Source: Rhodopseudomonas infernalis (GTDB lineage: Bacteria; Pseudomonadota; Alphaproteobacteria; Rhizobiales; Xanthobacteraceae). Taken from it: a stretch of DNA of 55,367 bases. Numbering within the stretch: the first letter of the stretch is position 1; every line of letters begins with the position of its first letter. The translations under genes and the position numbers were made by a program. Below are positions 29,156-38,035 of the stretch, piece by piece. The stretch covers positions 1 through 55,367 of the forward strand of contig NZ_JAJNAL010000035.1 in assembly GCF_022271405.1 (NCBI RefSeq), read 5' to 3'. Under the pieces are notes generated by a model. The model had not been told where the DNA came from. It worked only from the letters and a program-made list of their open reading frames with translations, and did not search any database.

Positions 29156-29527
29156 TCAGACCACGCCCGGCGGAGCGCGCGGCTGGGCATGCGCGCTGAG
29201 GCGCTGGGCCGGCGGCTCTGGTTCGCGGTGCGGCCATGAGAACGACTGATAGGTCCTCTCGATCGTAGCGTGAGCGGGCGGCGCCGCGGCGGGAGCTGGC
29301 GCACCGCCGAGACCTACGGCGCAGATTGTGCAACAGCCGCCATCATGCGGCAAACCGGAGGCACCCCCGCCGCCCTCGTCGGACGCCATTGCGGAGCACA
29401 GGTGGGCGGTGGCGAGCGGGTCGGCGGCCGCGGCGGCGACGAATCGGATGGCGCCGATCGGCGACAGCAGCTGCACCAGCAGCGCCAGCGCGAAGACTGG
29501 AATCACCTGCCTCACACATCTGCGCAT
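29156..29527 (-). CDS. DUF2946 membrane-anchored protein
   Basis: 123-residue protein, first gene of the copper module. It has an N-terminal hydrophobic helix (VIPVFALALLVQLLSPIG) and then DGGCCTICAVGLGG, the Cys motif of DUF2946, a family found with copper and TonB-dependent receptor genes. The C-terminal part is Pro/Ala-rich. The ATG at 29527 follows a strong GGAGGA at 10 bases. A 130-base gap separates it from the PCuAC gene. The molecular function is unknown. Confidence 0.82.
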   Translation of the reverse strand: MRRCVRQVIPVFALALLVQLLSPIGAIRFVAAAAADPLATAHLCSAMASDEGGGGASGLPHDGGCCTICAVGLGGAPAPAAAPPAHATIERTYQSFSWPHREPEPPAQRLSAHAQPRAPPGVV

Positions 29528-29625
29528 CGCGGCCCGTCCTCCACCCTGGCGAATTATCATGCAGCAATACCGCTGTCGATCGTGGCTCGGAAGGCGTCGC
29601 AGGACGGTTCGCCGGCAAAAAGTGA

Positions 29626-29642
29626 CTGCAAATCAAATGCAG
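29626..29642. promoter_or_regulatory. CTGCA-N7-TGCAG dyad upstream of the copper module
   Basis: Inverted repeat about 100 bases upstream of the DUF2946 ATG in an AT-rich patch. The position suits an operator for the copper genes. The half-sites resemble Fur/Mur-type TGCA elements of Rhizobiales, but the inner bases are not symmetrical. Confidence 0.25.
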
Positions 29643-29738
29643 ACGGTGAGTTTCCGTTCATTTCACCCCGTGCCCGAAATTTGAACATTCGTTGCCGTAA
29701 ATGGTGACAAGTCAAAAAACTTCGGCTACCAATACGAC

Positions 29739-29905
29739 AACAGACTTAGCCGTATGCGAAAGTCTGGGTGGTCCAAGTCTCGGGAGGAACCCTGACGCGC
29801 AACAATGCCGCGTCGCCCGTCAAACAAAACAATAAAACAAAATAATTCGGGATAATATTAGGGTCGACAAGTTTTCAGCAGGGCGGAAGCCCTGCTTTTT
29901 CTTTT
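29739..29905 (+). ncRNA. Candidate small transcript upstream of a strong terminator
   Basis: The 29528-30127 gap has no recognisable long gene. A weak promoter (GTGACA at 29704-29709, 17-base spacer, TACCAA at 29727-29732) would start RNA near 29739, ending at the terminator at 29877-29905, about 165 nt. The RNA contains GGGAGGA (29782-29788) and an A-rich stretch (29820-29850). Short reading frames of 16-17 codons exist after GGGAGGA but lack a well-spaced ATG. It could be a regulatory RNA or a micropeptide mRNA. Confidence 0.3.
29877..29905 (+). terminator. Rho-independent terminator
   Basis: Perfect 8-bp stem AGCAGGGC / GCCCTGCT with a GGAA tetraloop, followed by TTTTCTTTT. It is the clearest intrinsic terminator in the window, yet no plus-strand gene lies upstream of it. 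Confidence 0.85.
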
Positions 29906-30066
29906 CGGGGACATGTACATCGGCGTTCTTCTGGCGAGCGCATCATCGATCCGCGTAGTAGCTCCCGGTTCGGCAGGCAGCGCAGACGGCTCGAGAGCCT
30001 GACTGCTGACTCAGGGCCTGCCCTCTTGCTCATCCTTAGAGTCCGACTCAAAATCCGAACTGAACG

Positions 30067-30091
30067 CTAAGCGACCTTCTAGATCGCTTAG
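30067..30091 (-). terminator. Inverted repeat downstream of pncB
   Basis: CTAAGCGA and TCGCTTAG separated by 9 bases, 37 bases past the pncB stop. A perfect 8-bp stem without a U-tract; probable 3-prime end of the pncB transcript. Confidence 0.4.
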
Positions 30092-30127
30092 TATGCCTAT
30101 CCATTCCGTCATGGCCGGGCTTGTCGA

Positions 30128-31444
30128 TCACACCGTCACGGAGTGATCGGCCATGCCTTCGGTGCCGAAGATTTTCAGATAGCGCTGGACTTCGGAGTCC
30201 GGGCCGGTTGCCTTGGTCGGGTTGTCGGAGAGCTTCACGGCCGGCAGTCCGGCCGCTTCCACCACCTTGCAGACCAGCGAGATCGGATCGAGGGCATTGC
30301 CGCCGTTGGGTGCGCAGCCGCGGAAGTCGTTAGTCAGGTTCGTGCCCCAGCCGAAACTGACGCGGACGCGATCCTTGAAGTGCTGGAAGGATTGTTCGAT
30401 CGAGTCGATATCCATGCCGTCGGACAGGACGAGCAGCTTCTCCTTCGGATCCCGGCCCTTGGCCTTCCACCACGCGACGAATTCATCGCCGCCCTCGATC
30501 GGCAGCTTGCTGTCCGGGCGCGCGCCGGTCCAATCCGCCACCCAGTCGGGCGCGTTGCGCAGGAACGATGTCGTCCCGTAGGTGTCCGGAAGGATCACCA
30601 GCAGATTGCCGTCATACAGGTTACGCCAATCGTCGAGCACCGTGTAGCGTGAGGCCGCGACGAGCTCATCGTCGTCGCCGGCCAGCGCCGCATAGACCAT
30701 CGACAATTCGTGCGCGTTGGTGCCGATCGCCTCCGAGCCGATTTCCATCGCGACGTGGACGTTGCTGGTGCCGATGAAAGCGTCGCCGATGCCTTCCTGC
30801 AACGCCTCGCAGCACCACCTCTGCCACAGATAGCCATGCCGGCGGCGGGTGCCGAAATCGCCGATCTTCAGCCGCCCGTTCTCTTTCAGCCGCTGCAGCC
30901 GCTCGACCTTGCCCCACAGCTTCGCCTTGGCGCGCGCATAGAGCACGTCGAGTTCGAAACGCCCCATGTTGCGCATCGCCTTGCGGGCGCGCAGCTCGTT
31001 GATGATCGACAGAGCCGGAATTTCCCACATGGTGGTCAGCGGCCATGGCCCGGCGAAGCGAAGTTCGTACTGGCCGTCGCGAACGTCCACCTCGTAGTCC
31101 GGAAGCGCGAAGGTCTCGAGCCACGACAGAAATTCGGGCCGGAAGATCTGCTTCTTGCCGTAGAAGGTGTTGCCGGCCAGCCAGATCATTTCCCGCTTCG
31201 AAAGCCGAAGCGTCCGCGCGTGGTCCAGTTGTGCCCGCAGCTCGCCTATGTCGATCTCATCGGCAATCCGGATCGCCTTGGATCGGTTGATCACGCCGAA
31301 CGTCACCGGCGTGTCGCGGTGCTTCATCCAGATCAGCTGCAGCATCAGCAGCTTGTAGAAGTCGGTGTCGAGCAGCGTGCGGACCACCGGGTCCATCCGG
31401 TAGTTGTGGTTGTGGACCCTGGTGGCGATATCGGTGAAACTCAT
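30128..31444 (-). CDS. pncB: Nicotinate phosphoribosyltransferase
   Basis: NAD salvage enzyme joining nicotinate and PRPP with ATP hydrolysis. The 438-residue product shows [13 protein letters not shown] at the N-terminus, the phosphoribosyl-binding [12 protein letters not shown], and [21 protein letters not shown] containing the regulatory/catalytic His, plus [10 protein letters not shown]. The start at 31444 has AAGGG 8 bases upstream and fits the family length; an earlier in-frame start at 31483 does not. It is flanked by the copper module and DUF1467, so it interrupts the usual DUF1467-proS neighbourhood. Confidence 0.96.
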   Translation of the reverse strand: MSFTDIATRVHNHNYRMDPVVRTLLDTDFYKLLMLQLIWMKHRDTPVTFGVINRSKAIRIADEIDIGELRAQLDHARTLRLSKREMIWLAGNTFYGKKQIFRPEFLSWLETFALPDYEVDVRDGQYELRFAGPWPLTTMWEIPALSIINELRARKAMRNMGRFELDVLYARAKAKLWGKVERLQRLKENGRLKIGDFGTRRRHGYLWQRWCCEALQEGIGDAFIGTSNVHVAMEIGSEAIGTNAHELSMVYAALAGDDDELVAASRYTVLDDWRNLYDGNLLVILPDTYGTTSFLRNAPDWVADWTGARPDSKLPIEGGDEFVAWWKAKGRDPKEKLLVLSDGMDIDSIEQSFQHFKDRVRVSFGWGTNLTNDFRGCAPNGGNALDPISLVCKVVEAAGLPAVKLSDNPTKATGPDSEVQRYLKIFGTEGMADHSVTV

Positions 31445-31627
31445 CTGGGAAGCCCTTGGTAGTCGGGGCTGGCGCTGCCGCATTGCGCAGATCGAGCCAC
31501 CCCGATCGATCCGCTCCCTTGTCGAGATCCACTCTAGAACCCGAATCTACCAGATTTGAGAACGTGTCAGCGAGTCGGAGATTCGAACCGTTGGTATGAG
31601 AGCGTCGACAGGCGAAACCTCGCGCGC

Positions 31628-31909
31628 CTACAGCGGAATGCCCATCAGCTTGACGAGCCGATCGACGCCGAGCCAGCCGGCCCGATAGGCATACAGCGCG
31701 ACCGCGAAGATCACCGCCGAGACCAGCGTGGTCCACAGCGCCTTCCGCAGCATCAGCGCCGAGACCGGCGCGCCCGGATCGGTGCCGTCGATCTCCTCAC
31801 TGTGCCCGGCTTCGGCGCGATTGCGAACGCCAAACGGCAGGGCCACGAACAGCACGACCCACCACAGCACAAAGTAGATCGCCAGCAGACTGCCGATCTG
31901 ACTGATCAT
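31628..31909 (-). CDS. DUF1467 membrane protein
   Basis: 93-residue protein with two membrane helices (about residues 7-27 and 58-78) and the family stretch FVLWWVVLFVALPFGVR. DUF1467 proteins are conserved across Rhizobiales, nearly always after mce; function unknown. The ATG lies 2 bases after the mce stop, so it is surely in the same operon. Confidence 0.92.
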   Translation of the reverse strand: MISQIGSLLAIYFVLWWVVLFVALPFGVRNRAEAGHSEEIDGTDPGAPVSALMLRKALWTTLVSAVIFAVALYAYRAGWLGVDRLVKLMGIPL

Positions 31910-31911
31910 GC

Positions 31912-32316
31912 TTACGACTGCTCGATCTCGACCAGCGCGCCCGAGAAGTCCTTCGGATGCAGGAACAGCACCGGCTTGCCGTGAGCGCCGATCTTCGGCT
32001 GACCGTCGCCGAGCACGCGGGCGCCCTCCTTGATCAGCGTATCGCGCGCCGCGATGATGTCCGGCACTTCGTAGCAGACGTGATGGATGCCGCCGTCGGC
32101 ATTGCGATCGAGAAACTTGGCGATCGGCGAAGCTTCGCCGAGCGGCTGGATGAACTCGATCTTGGTGTTCGGCAGCGTCACGAACACGGTGATGACGCCG
32201 TGCTCCGGCAGCGGCACCGCGTCGGAGATCTCGGCCTGAAAGGCGCCGCCATAGATCTTGGCGGCCGAAACCGCATCCTTCACCGCAATCGCCACGTGAT
32301 TGAGCCGCCCGAGCAT
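31912..32316 (-). CDS. mce: Methylmalonyl-CoA epimerase
   Basis: Interconverts (S)- and (R)-methylmalonyl-CoA in propionyl-CoA breakdown. The 134-residue vicinal-oxygen-chelate protein starts MLGRLNHVAIAV with the first metal His, has IHHVCYEVPD in the middle and VLFLHPKDFSGALVEIEQ at the end, giving the expected His/Glu metal ligands. GGAGAC lies 7 bases upstream of the ATG at 32316; an earlier in-frame start at 32364 adds unconserved residues. Confidence 0.94.
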   Translation of the reverse strand: MLGRLNHVAIAVKDAVSAAKIYGGAFQAEISDAVPLPEHGVITVFVTLPNTKIEFIQPLGEASPIAKFLDRNADGGIHHVCYEVPDIIAARDTLIKEGARVLGDGQPKIGAHGKPVLFLHPKDFSGALVEIEQS

Positions 32317-32478
32317 CGCACCGTCTCCGTCGTTACTTCTTGTCGTTGAGGTTTCTTGTCGCATTCGCTGCCTTCGGTTCTGATCGAATCAGCCCCGAAA
32401 CTCCAGCCCTTATTTTGTCGCGTAACCGGTGCGGTCGGGACGCTCCCGCAATGCGGAAATCGACAGTCCTCCAGGGGA

Positions 32479-32567
32479 TTCATGGCCGGGCTCGTCCCGG
32501 CCAGCCACGCCTTCTCTTGGAATATCGGCCGGTCGGCGTGGATGCCCGGGACAAGCCCGGGCATGAC
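32479..32567. repeat. Dispersed palindromic repeat with MPGLVPGIH-type frame
   Basis: Two 32-base arms in inverted orientation (CATGGCCGGGCTCGTCCCGG and GGGACAAGCCCGGGCATG regions) separated by about 23 bases, with only a few mismatches between arms. The minus frame reads MPGLVPGIHA and then AGTSPAM, a well-known spurious peptide of alphaproteobacterial intergenic repeats. It starts 9 bases past the ribonuclease J stop and likely forms the 3-prime structure of that mRNA. Confidence 0.8.
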
Positions 32568-32575
32568 GGGCGAAG

Positions 32576-34246
32576 CTAGGCCGTCAGCACGTGGACGACG
32601 CAGAGCGGCTTCTTGCCCCAATGCTGCTGCACGATCGAACGCACGGTGCGGCGGACGGATTCCGCGACCGCCTCCGGATCACGCCGCTTTGCCCGTGGCA
32701 GGCCCTCGACCGTTGCCACGATGGCGTCGAACACGATGTCCTCGAGCGGCTCGCCGGCGCTGGTGTTCTCCGGAACGCCGATCAGATCGACGTCCGGATC
32801 GTCCACCAGCTCGCCCGCCTCGGTCATCGCCAAAGCCACGAAGGCACAGCCGGCGAACGCCAGCTTGCGGCGCTCACCAACCGCGCGCGACTTCTCGTCT
32901 TCGAGGATGTTGCCGTCTTTGTAGAGACGACCGGACGGCAGCTTCTCGACGACCGCGGGCTCGCCCGGGCCGAGCCGGATCAGATCGCCGTTGCGGCAGG
33001 TCATCACCTTCGGCACGCCCATCTGCCGCGCCAGCTTGGCGTGCTCGTTCAGATGCAGCGCTTCGCCGTGCACCGGGATCAGCAGTTCCGGCCGCACCCA
33101 CGAGATCATCTCGCGCAGCTCCTCGCGGCGCGGATGGCCGGACACGTGAACCAGGTGGTCGCGATCGGTGATCACGTCGATGCCCTGATTGACCAGGCCG
33201 TTGATGATGGCGCCGACCGCCTTTTCGTTGCCCGGAATGGTGCGCGAAGAGAAGATCACGCAGTCGCCCTTGTTGAGGGTGACTTCGGGATGGTCATCGC
33301 GCGCGATCCGTGCCAGCGCGGCGCGTTGCTCACCCTGGCTGCCGGTGCACAGCGCCAGCACCTTGTCGGGCGGGAAATGGCCGTAGTACTCGGGCCCGCG
33401 AAAGCTCGGCACGCCATCGAGGTAACCGCACTCGCGGGCGACGTTCGACACCCGGTCCATCGCCCGGCCGACCAGCACCACCTCGCGGCCTGCCGCTTTG
33501 GCGGCATCGGCGACGGCGCGGATGCGGCCGACGTTCGACGCGAAGGTCGTCACCGCGACGCGGCCCTTGGCCGACTTGATCAGGCCGGTGAGCGACACGC
33601 CCACTTCGGATTCCGACGGCGAGCGGCCGTCGCGCACCGCGTTGGTGCTATCGCCGATCAGCGCCAGCACGCCCTCGTCGCCGATCTCGCGCAGCCGCTT
33701 CTCGTCGGTCGGCGGACCGACGACCGGCGTCGGATCGATCTTCCAGTCGCCGGTGTGCAGCACGGTGCCGACCGAGGTGCGGATCGCCAGCGCGTGCGAT
33801 TCCGGGATCGAATGCGCCACCGGAATGAATTCGACGCTGAACGGACCGAGATCGATCCGGCCACCCGACGGCACTTCGGTGATGGGGATCTTCAGCGTGG
33901 TGCGTTCGGCCGCGAGCTTGGCGGCGAACAGCGAGGCGCTGAACTTGGTGGCGTAGATTGGGCATTTCAGCTTCGGCCACAGATCGATGATGGCGCCGAA
34001 ATGATCCTCATGGGCGTGCGTCAGCACCAGCCCGACGAGGTTCTTCTTCTCTTTCTCGAGGAAGCGGATGTCCGGCATGATCAGATCGATGCCGGGCAGA
34101 TGCTCCTCGTCGCCGAACGACACGCCGAGGTCGACGGCGAGCCAGCTGCGCTGCTGGCGATTGCCGAGGCCATAGATCGACAAATTCATGCCGATCTCCC
34201 CGACGCCGCCCAGTGGCGCGAAATAGAGTTCGTCGGGTCGTGCCAT
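32576..34246 (-). CDS. rnj: Ribonuclease J
   Basis: Metallo-beta-lactamase/beta-CASP nuclease with 5-prime exonuclease and endonuclease activity in rRNA and mRNA maturation. The 556-residue protein shows THAHEDHFGAI (zinc motif 2), HTGDWKID, GDSTNA and SGHPRREEL in the beta-CASP part, and IPVHGEALHLNEHA. The ATG shares one base with the birA stop (TAATG). Its position between birA and mce is conserved in Rhizobiales. Confidence 0.95.
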   Translation of the reverse strand: MARPDELYFAPLGGVGEIGMNLSIYGLGNRQQRSWLAVDLGVSFGDEEHLPGIDLIMPDIRFLEKEKKNLVGLVLTHAHEDHFGAIIDLWPKLKCPIYATKFSASLFAAKLAAERTTLKIPITEVPSGGRIDLGPFSVEFIPVAHSIPESHALAIRTSVGTVLHTGDWKIDPTPVVGPPTDEKRLREIGDEGVLALIGDSTNAVRDGRSPSESEVGVSLTGLIKSAKGRVAVTTFASNVGRIRAVADAAKAAGREVVLVGRAMDRVSNVARECGYLDGVPSFRGPEYYGHFPPDKVLALCTGSQGEQRAALARIARDDHPEVTLNKGDCVIFSSRTIPGNEKAVGAIINGLVNQGIDVITDRDHLVHVSGHPRREELREMISWVRPELLIPVHGEALHLNEHAKLARQMGVPKVMTCRNGDLIRLGPGEPAVVEKLPSGRLYKDGNILEDEKSRAVGERRKLAFAGCAFVALAMTEAGELVDDPDVDLIGVPENTSAGEPLEDIVFDAIVATVEGLPRAKRRDPEAVAESVRRTVRSIVQQHWGKKPLCVVHVLTA

Positions 34247-35061
34247 TAATCTGCAGCCTTTGCTGAAGCCGCATCGCCGAAATAGACGTCGCCGGCCGCG
34301 ATCGGAATGCGTCTCCGATCCGACGTTATCAGGACCATGCAGCCTGTTTCATCGATGGTGTCGAATATCCCGGAAACCACCGACGAGCCTGACCGGATGG
34401 AAACCGTCTGACCAAGCCCTGCGGCCCGTTCCAGCCAGAGATCACGGATCTTGGCGAAACCACGTCCGTCATCCCAGATGCCGCGCATCTCGTGCCACGA
34501 ATCCGACAGCGCCGCAAATACGTCTTCCGCGCTAGCCGTCACGCCGAGCTTGCTCAGGCATGTCACCGCGGTTGGAAGCCCCTCGGGGGCAGCGACCACG
34601 TTCGTGCCCATCCCGACCACGACTCCCAGTCGTCCGTCCGGCAATGCCTCGGCTTCGAGGTTCATTCCGACAAGCTTCGATCCGCCTGCCAGGATATCGT
34701 TGGGCCACTTCAGCCGATAGTCGTTCGCGGCCGAGTCGGGTGACCGCATCGCAGCCTCGACACTCACCTCCCGCAGCGCCTTCACGAGCGCGACGCCTGC
34801 AGCAAAGCCGAGCGTGGCCGCAACCGGAGGGGTGACGTTGAAACACTCGAAGACGGAGCTGGCCAAGTTGCCACGAGGAGCCACCCAGGCCCGGTTGCGA
34901 CGACCGCGTCCCGCAGTCTGCATCGTCGTCACGAACCAGCAAGGCGTCCGCCCCCCCGCTCGGGCGTACGCCATCGCGTCGGTGTTGGTGGAGCCGGTCT
35001 CGTCGAACACCTTCAGGCCGAAACCGGCCGCCCGCGCCTTCGGTCCGAGTGCGAACGCCAC
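34246..35061 (-). CDS. birA: Biotin--[acetyl-CoA-carboxylase] ligase
   Basis: Attaches biotin to carboxylase carrier domains. The 271-residue protein is the monofunctional type: it lacks the N-terminal helix-turn-helix DNA-binding domain of E. coli BirA. Visible are GSTNTDAM, TAGRGRRNRAWVAPRGN (adenylate-binding loop) and KWPNDIL with the catalytic Lys. The only suitable start is a GTG at 35061, immediately after the nuoN stop, with no clear Shine-Dalgarno, so it depends on coupling to nuoN. Confidence 0.94.
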   Translation of the reverse strand: MAFALGPKARAAGFGLKVFDETGSTNTDAMAYARAGGRTPCWFVTTMQTAGRGRRNRAWVAPRGNLASSVFECFNVTPPVAATLGFAAGVALVKALREVSVEAAMRSPDSAANDYRLKWPNDILAGGSKLVGMNLEAEALPDGRLGVVVGMGTNVVAAPEGLPTAVTCLSKLGVTASAEDVFAALSDSWHEMRGIWDDGRGFAKIRDLWLERAAGLGQTVSIRSGSSVVSGIFDTIDETGCMVLITSDRRRIPIAAGDVYFGDAASAKAAD

Positions 35062-36498
35062 CTAGAACAGCGACTTGGCTGCCGCCGTCGCTGCATTCAC
35101 CAGCGGCGCGGGATAGATGAAGAACAGCATATTGAACAAGGCGGCCACAGCGAGCACGCCGCGCAGTTCGAGCCGCACCCGGTCGATGCCCGGGGCCGGC
35201 TCGTCGAAATACATCACCTTGATGATCGCCAGATAGTAGTAGGCGCCGACCACGCTGGTGACCACGCCGATCACCGCCAGCGCGAACAACCCGGCCTTGA
35301 TGGCCGCCATGAACACGTAGAATTTGGCGAAGAAGCCGGCGAGCGGCGGGATGCCGGCCATCGAGAACAGCAGCATGGCGAAGAAGAACGCCAGCACCGG
35401 ACTGGTGCGCGACAGGCCGGCGAAGTCGCTGATGTTCTCGACATGCAGCCCGTTGCGGCGCATCGACAGGATCACCGCGAACGCGCCCAGCGTCATCGCC
35501 ACGTAGATCGAGATGTAGACGATCACACCCTGCGCGCCTTCGACCGTGCCGGCCGACAGCCCGACCAGCGCGAAGCCGATGTGGCCGATCGCCGAATAGG
35601 CCATCAGGCGCTTGATGTTCTTCTGGCCGATCGCCGCGAACGAGCCCAGCGCCATCGAGGCGATCGCCACGAACACCACGATCTGCTGCCACTGCGGCAC
35701 GATGCCGGGGAACGCCGTCAGCGTCACGCGGGTGAAGATCGCGAGGCCAGCGACCTTCGGGGCCGAGGCGAAGAACGCGGTGACCGGGGTCGGCGCGCCT
35801 TCGTACACGTCCGGCGTCCACATGTGGAACGGCACGGCCGAAACCTTGAAGCACAGCGCGGCGAGCAGGAACACGAGGCCAAACACCAGCCCGATGTTGC
35901 CGTCCTTGGCCGCCGCGGCGATGCCCGAGAACTGCACCGTGCCGGTGAAGCCGTAGATCAGCGAGGCGCCGTACAGCAGCATGCCGGACGACAGCGCGCC
36001 GAGGATGAAATACTTCATGCCGGCTTCGTTGGACTTGGCGTCCTCGCGATTGCTGGCGGCCACGACGTAGAGCGCCAGGCTCATCAGCTCGAGGCCGAGA
36101 TACAGCATGATCAGGTCGCCGGCCGAGATCAGCAGCATCATGCCGACCGACGACAGCAGCACCAGGATCGCGTATTCGAACATCCGCTTCGACGGATTGG
36201 TCAGGTTCTCGGCCGACAGGATCAGCGTCACCGCGGAGCCGATCAGCGCCAGCACCTTCAGGAAGCGGGCGAAGTCGTCGACGATGAAGCTGCCGCCGAA
36301 GGTGACGAGCTTGCCGGCCGGCAGCATCACGACGAGCGCCCCGGTGACCACCAGCAGCACGACGGCGAGCGTCGCGACCAGCCCTGTGGTGCGCGGGCCG
36401 CGATAGGCGCCGAGCATCAGCAGCAGCATCGCGCCGACCACCAGCACGAGCTCCGGCAGGATCGGGACCAGCGAATAACCGGCGATATCGATATTCAT
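35062..36498 (-). CDS. nuoN: NADH-quinone oxidoreductase subunit N
   Basis: Antiporter-like proton-pumping subunit of the complex I membrane arm. 478 residues with about 14 membrane helices. The conserved antiporter segments FKVSAVPFHMWTPDVYEGAP and the RLMAYSAIGHIGF helix, with buried Lys and His, are present. Last nuo gene, 19 bases after nuoM and directly abutting birA. Confidence 0.97.
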   Translation of the reverse strand: MNIDIAGYSLVPILPELVLVVGAMLLLMLGAYRGPRTTGLVATLAVVLLVVTGALVVMLPAGKLVTFGGSFIVDDFARFLKVLALIGSAVTLILSAENLTNPSKRMFEYAILVLLSSVGMMLLISAGDLIMLYLGLELMSLALYVVAASNREDAKSNEAGMKYFILGALSSGMLLYGASLIYGFTGTVQFSGIAAAAKDGNIGLVFGLVFLLAALCFKVSAVPFHMWTPDVYEGAPTPVTAFFASAPKVAGLAIFTRVTLTAFPGIVPQWQQIVVFVAIASMALGSFAAIGQKNIKRLMAYSAIGHIGFALVGLSAGTVEGAQGVIVYISIYVAMTLGAFAVILSMRRNGLHVENISDFAGLSRTSPVLAFFFAMLLFSMAGIPPLAGFFAKFYVFMAAIKAGLFALAVIGVVTSVVGAYYYLAIIKVMYFDEPAPGIDRVRLELRGVLAVAALFNMLFFIYPAPLVNAATAAAKSLF

Positions 36499-36517
36499 AG
36501 CGTGTAGTCCTTGCCGG

Positions 36518-38035
36518 TTACGGAAGCGCGGCTGCCTTCACGGCAGTCACGGCGGCGGCGTATTGGTTGACGAGGTGTTGGACCGAGGCGGCCGACATAT
36601 CCAGCACCGGCTTCGGATAGAAGCCGAACAGGATGGTCAGCACAACGAACGGCGCGAGGATGACCGACTCGCGGAGCGTCAGGTCCTTGATCGAGGCGAG
36701 CGCCGGCTTGGTCAGCGCGCCGAACACCACCTTGCGATACAGCCACAGCGCATAGGCGGCCGACAGGATCACGCCGAGCGCCGCGAAGGTCGCGGTCGGG
36801 ATGTTGGTCCGGAAGGTGCCCATCAGCGTGAGGAATTCGCCGACAAAACCCGAGGTGCCCGGCAGGCCGACATTGGCCATGGTGAAGACCAGGAACACGA
36901 AGGCGTAGATCGGCATCCGGTTGACGAGGCCGCCATAGGCGGCGATCTCGCGGGTGTGCATCCGGTCGTAGATCACGCCGACGCAGAGGAACAGCGCGCC
37001 CGACACGATGCCGTGCGAGATCATCTGGAACACGCTGCCGGCGACGCCCTGGGTGTTGCCGGCGAAGATGCCCATGGTGACGAAGCCCATATGCGCGACC
37101 GAGGAGTACGCAATCAGCTTCTTGATGTCCTCCTGCATCAGCGCGACCAGCGAGGTGTAGACGATCGCGATGACGGAGAGCGTGTAGACCAGCGGCGCGA
37201 AATACAACGACGCGTCGGGGAACATCGGCAGCGAGAAGCGCAGGAAGCCGTAGCCGCCCATCTTCAGCATGATCGCGGCCAGCACCACGGAGCCTGCCGT
37301 CGGCGCCTCGACGTGCGCGTCGGGGAGCCAGGTGTGCACCGGCCACATCGGCATCTTCACCGCGAACGAGGCGAAGAATGCCAACCACGCCCAGGTCTGC
37401 AGGTTGCGCGGCAGCGCGGTGGTCATCAGCGTCGGGATGTCGGTGGTGCCCGCCGTCCAGTACATCGCCATGATGGCCAGCAGCATCAGCACCGAGCCGA
37501 GCAGCGTGTACAGGAAGAACTTGAACGACGCGTAGACCCGCCGCGGGCCGCCCCAGACGCCGATGATCAGGAACATCGGGATCAGGCCGCCTTCGAAGAA
37601 CAGATAGAACAGCACCAGATCGAGCGCCGAGAAGGTGCCGATCATCAGCGTTTCCAGCACCAGGAACGCCATCATGTATTCGCGGACCCGGAACGTCACC
37701 GACTTCCAGCTCGCGAGGATGCAGAACGGCATGATCGCGGTGGTGAGGATCACGAGCGGCAGCGAAATGCCGTCGAGACCCATGTGGTAGGTGATCGTGT
37801 TGCCGAGCCAGGGCGCCTTTTCGACGAACTGGAAGCCCGGGTTGGACGCATCGAACCGCGCCACAAGGATCAGCGACACCGCGAAGGTGATCAGCGTGGT
37901 CCACAGCGAGATCCAGCGTGCGTTGCGACGCGCGGCCTCGTCGTCGCCGCGGGCCAGATAGACCAGCATCGCGCCGACCAGCGGCAGGAAGGTGACGACC
38001 GACAGGATCGGCCAAGTCATGATTGAAGCCGACAT
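36518..38035 (-). CDS. nuoM: NADH-quinone oxidoreductase subunit M
   Basis: Second antiporter-like subunit of the membrane arm, 505 residues and about 14 helices. Conserved elements include [37 protein letters not shown] and [14 protein letters not shown]. The ATG at 38035 shares one base with the nuoL stop (TAATG), which sets the start despite a frame open to 38239. Confidence 0.97.
   Translation of the reverse strand: MSASIMTWPILSVVTFLPLVGAMLVYLARGDDEAARRNARWISLWTTLITFAVSLILVARFDASNPGFQFVEKAPWLGNTITYHMGLDGISLPLVILTTAIMPFCILASWKSVTFRVREYMMAFLVLETLMIGTFSALDLVLFYLFFEGGLIPMFLIIGVWGGPRRVYASFKFFLYTLLGSVLMLLAIMAMYWTAGTTDIPTLMTTALPRNLQTWAWLAFFASFAVKMPMWPVHTWLPDAHVEAPTAGSVVLAAIMLKMGGYGFLRFSLPMFPDASLYFAPLVYTLSVIAIVYTSLVALMQEDIKKLIAYSSVAHMGFVTMGIFAGNTQGVAGSVFQMISHGIVSGALFLCVGVIYDRMHTREIAAYGGLVNRMPIYAFVFLVFTMANVGLPGTSGFVGEFLTLMGTFRTNIPTATFAALGVILSAAYALWLYRKVVFGALTKPALASIKDLTLRESVILAPFVVLTILFGFYPKPVLDMSAASVQHLVNQYAAAVTAVKAAALP

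Noticed and set aside
30040-30062. Possible tRNA-Leu anticodon-loop remnant (GACTCAAAATCC)
   Set aside because: The flanking stem does not pair and no other tRNA arm is present, so no attachment-site claim is made.
31575-31600. tRNA-like T-arm (GAGATTCGAACCG) upstream of pncB
   Set aside because: No acceptor, D-arm or anticodon arm can be built around it, and the T-stem does not pair. It is chance similarity or a remnant too short to support.
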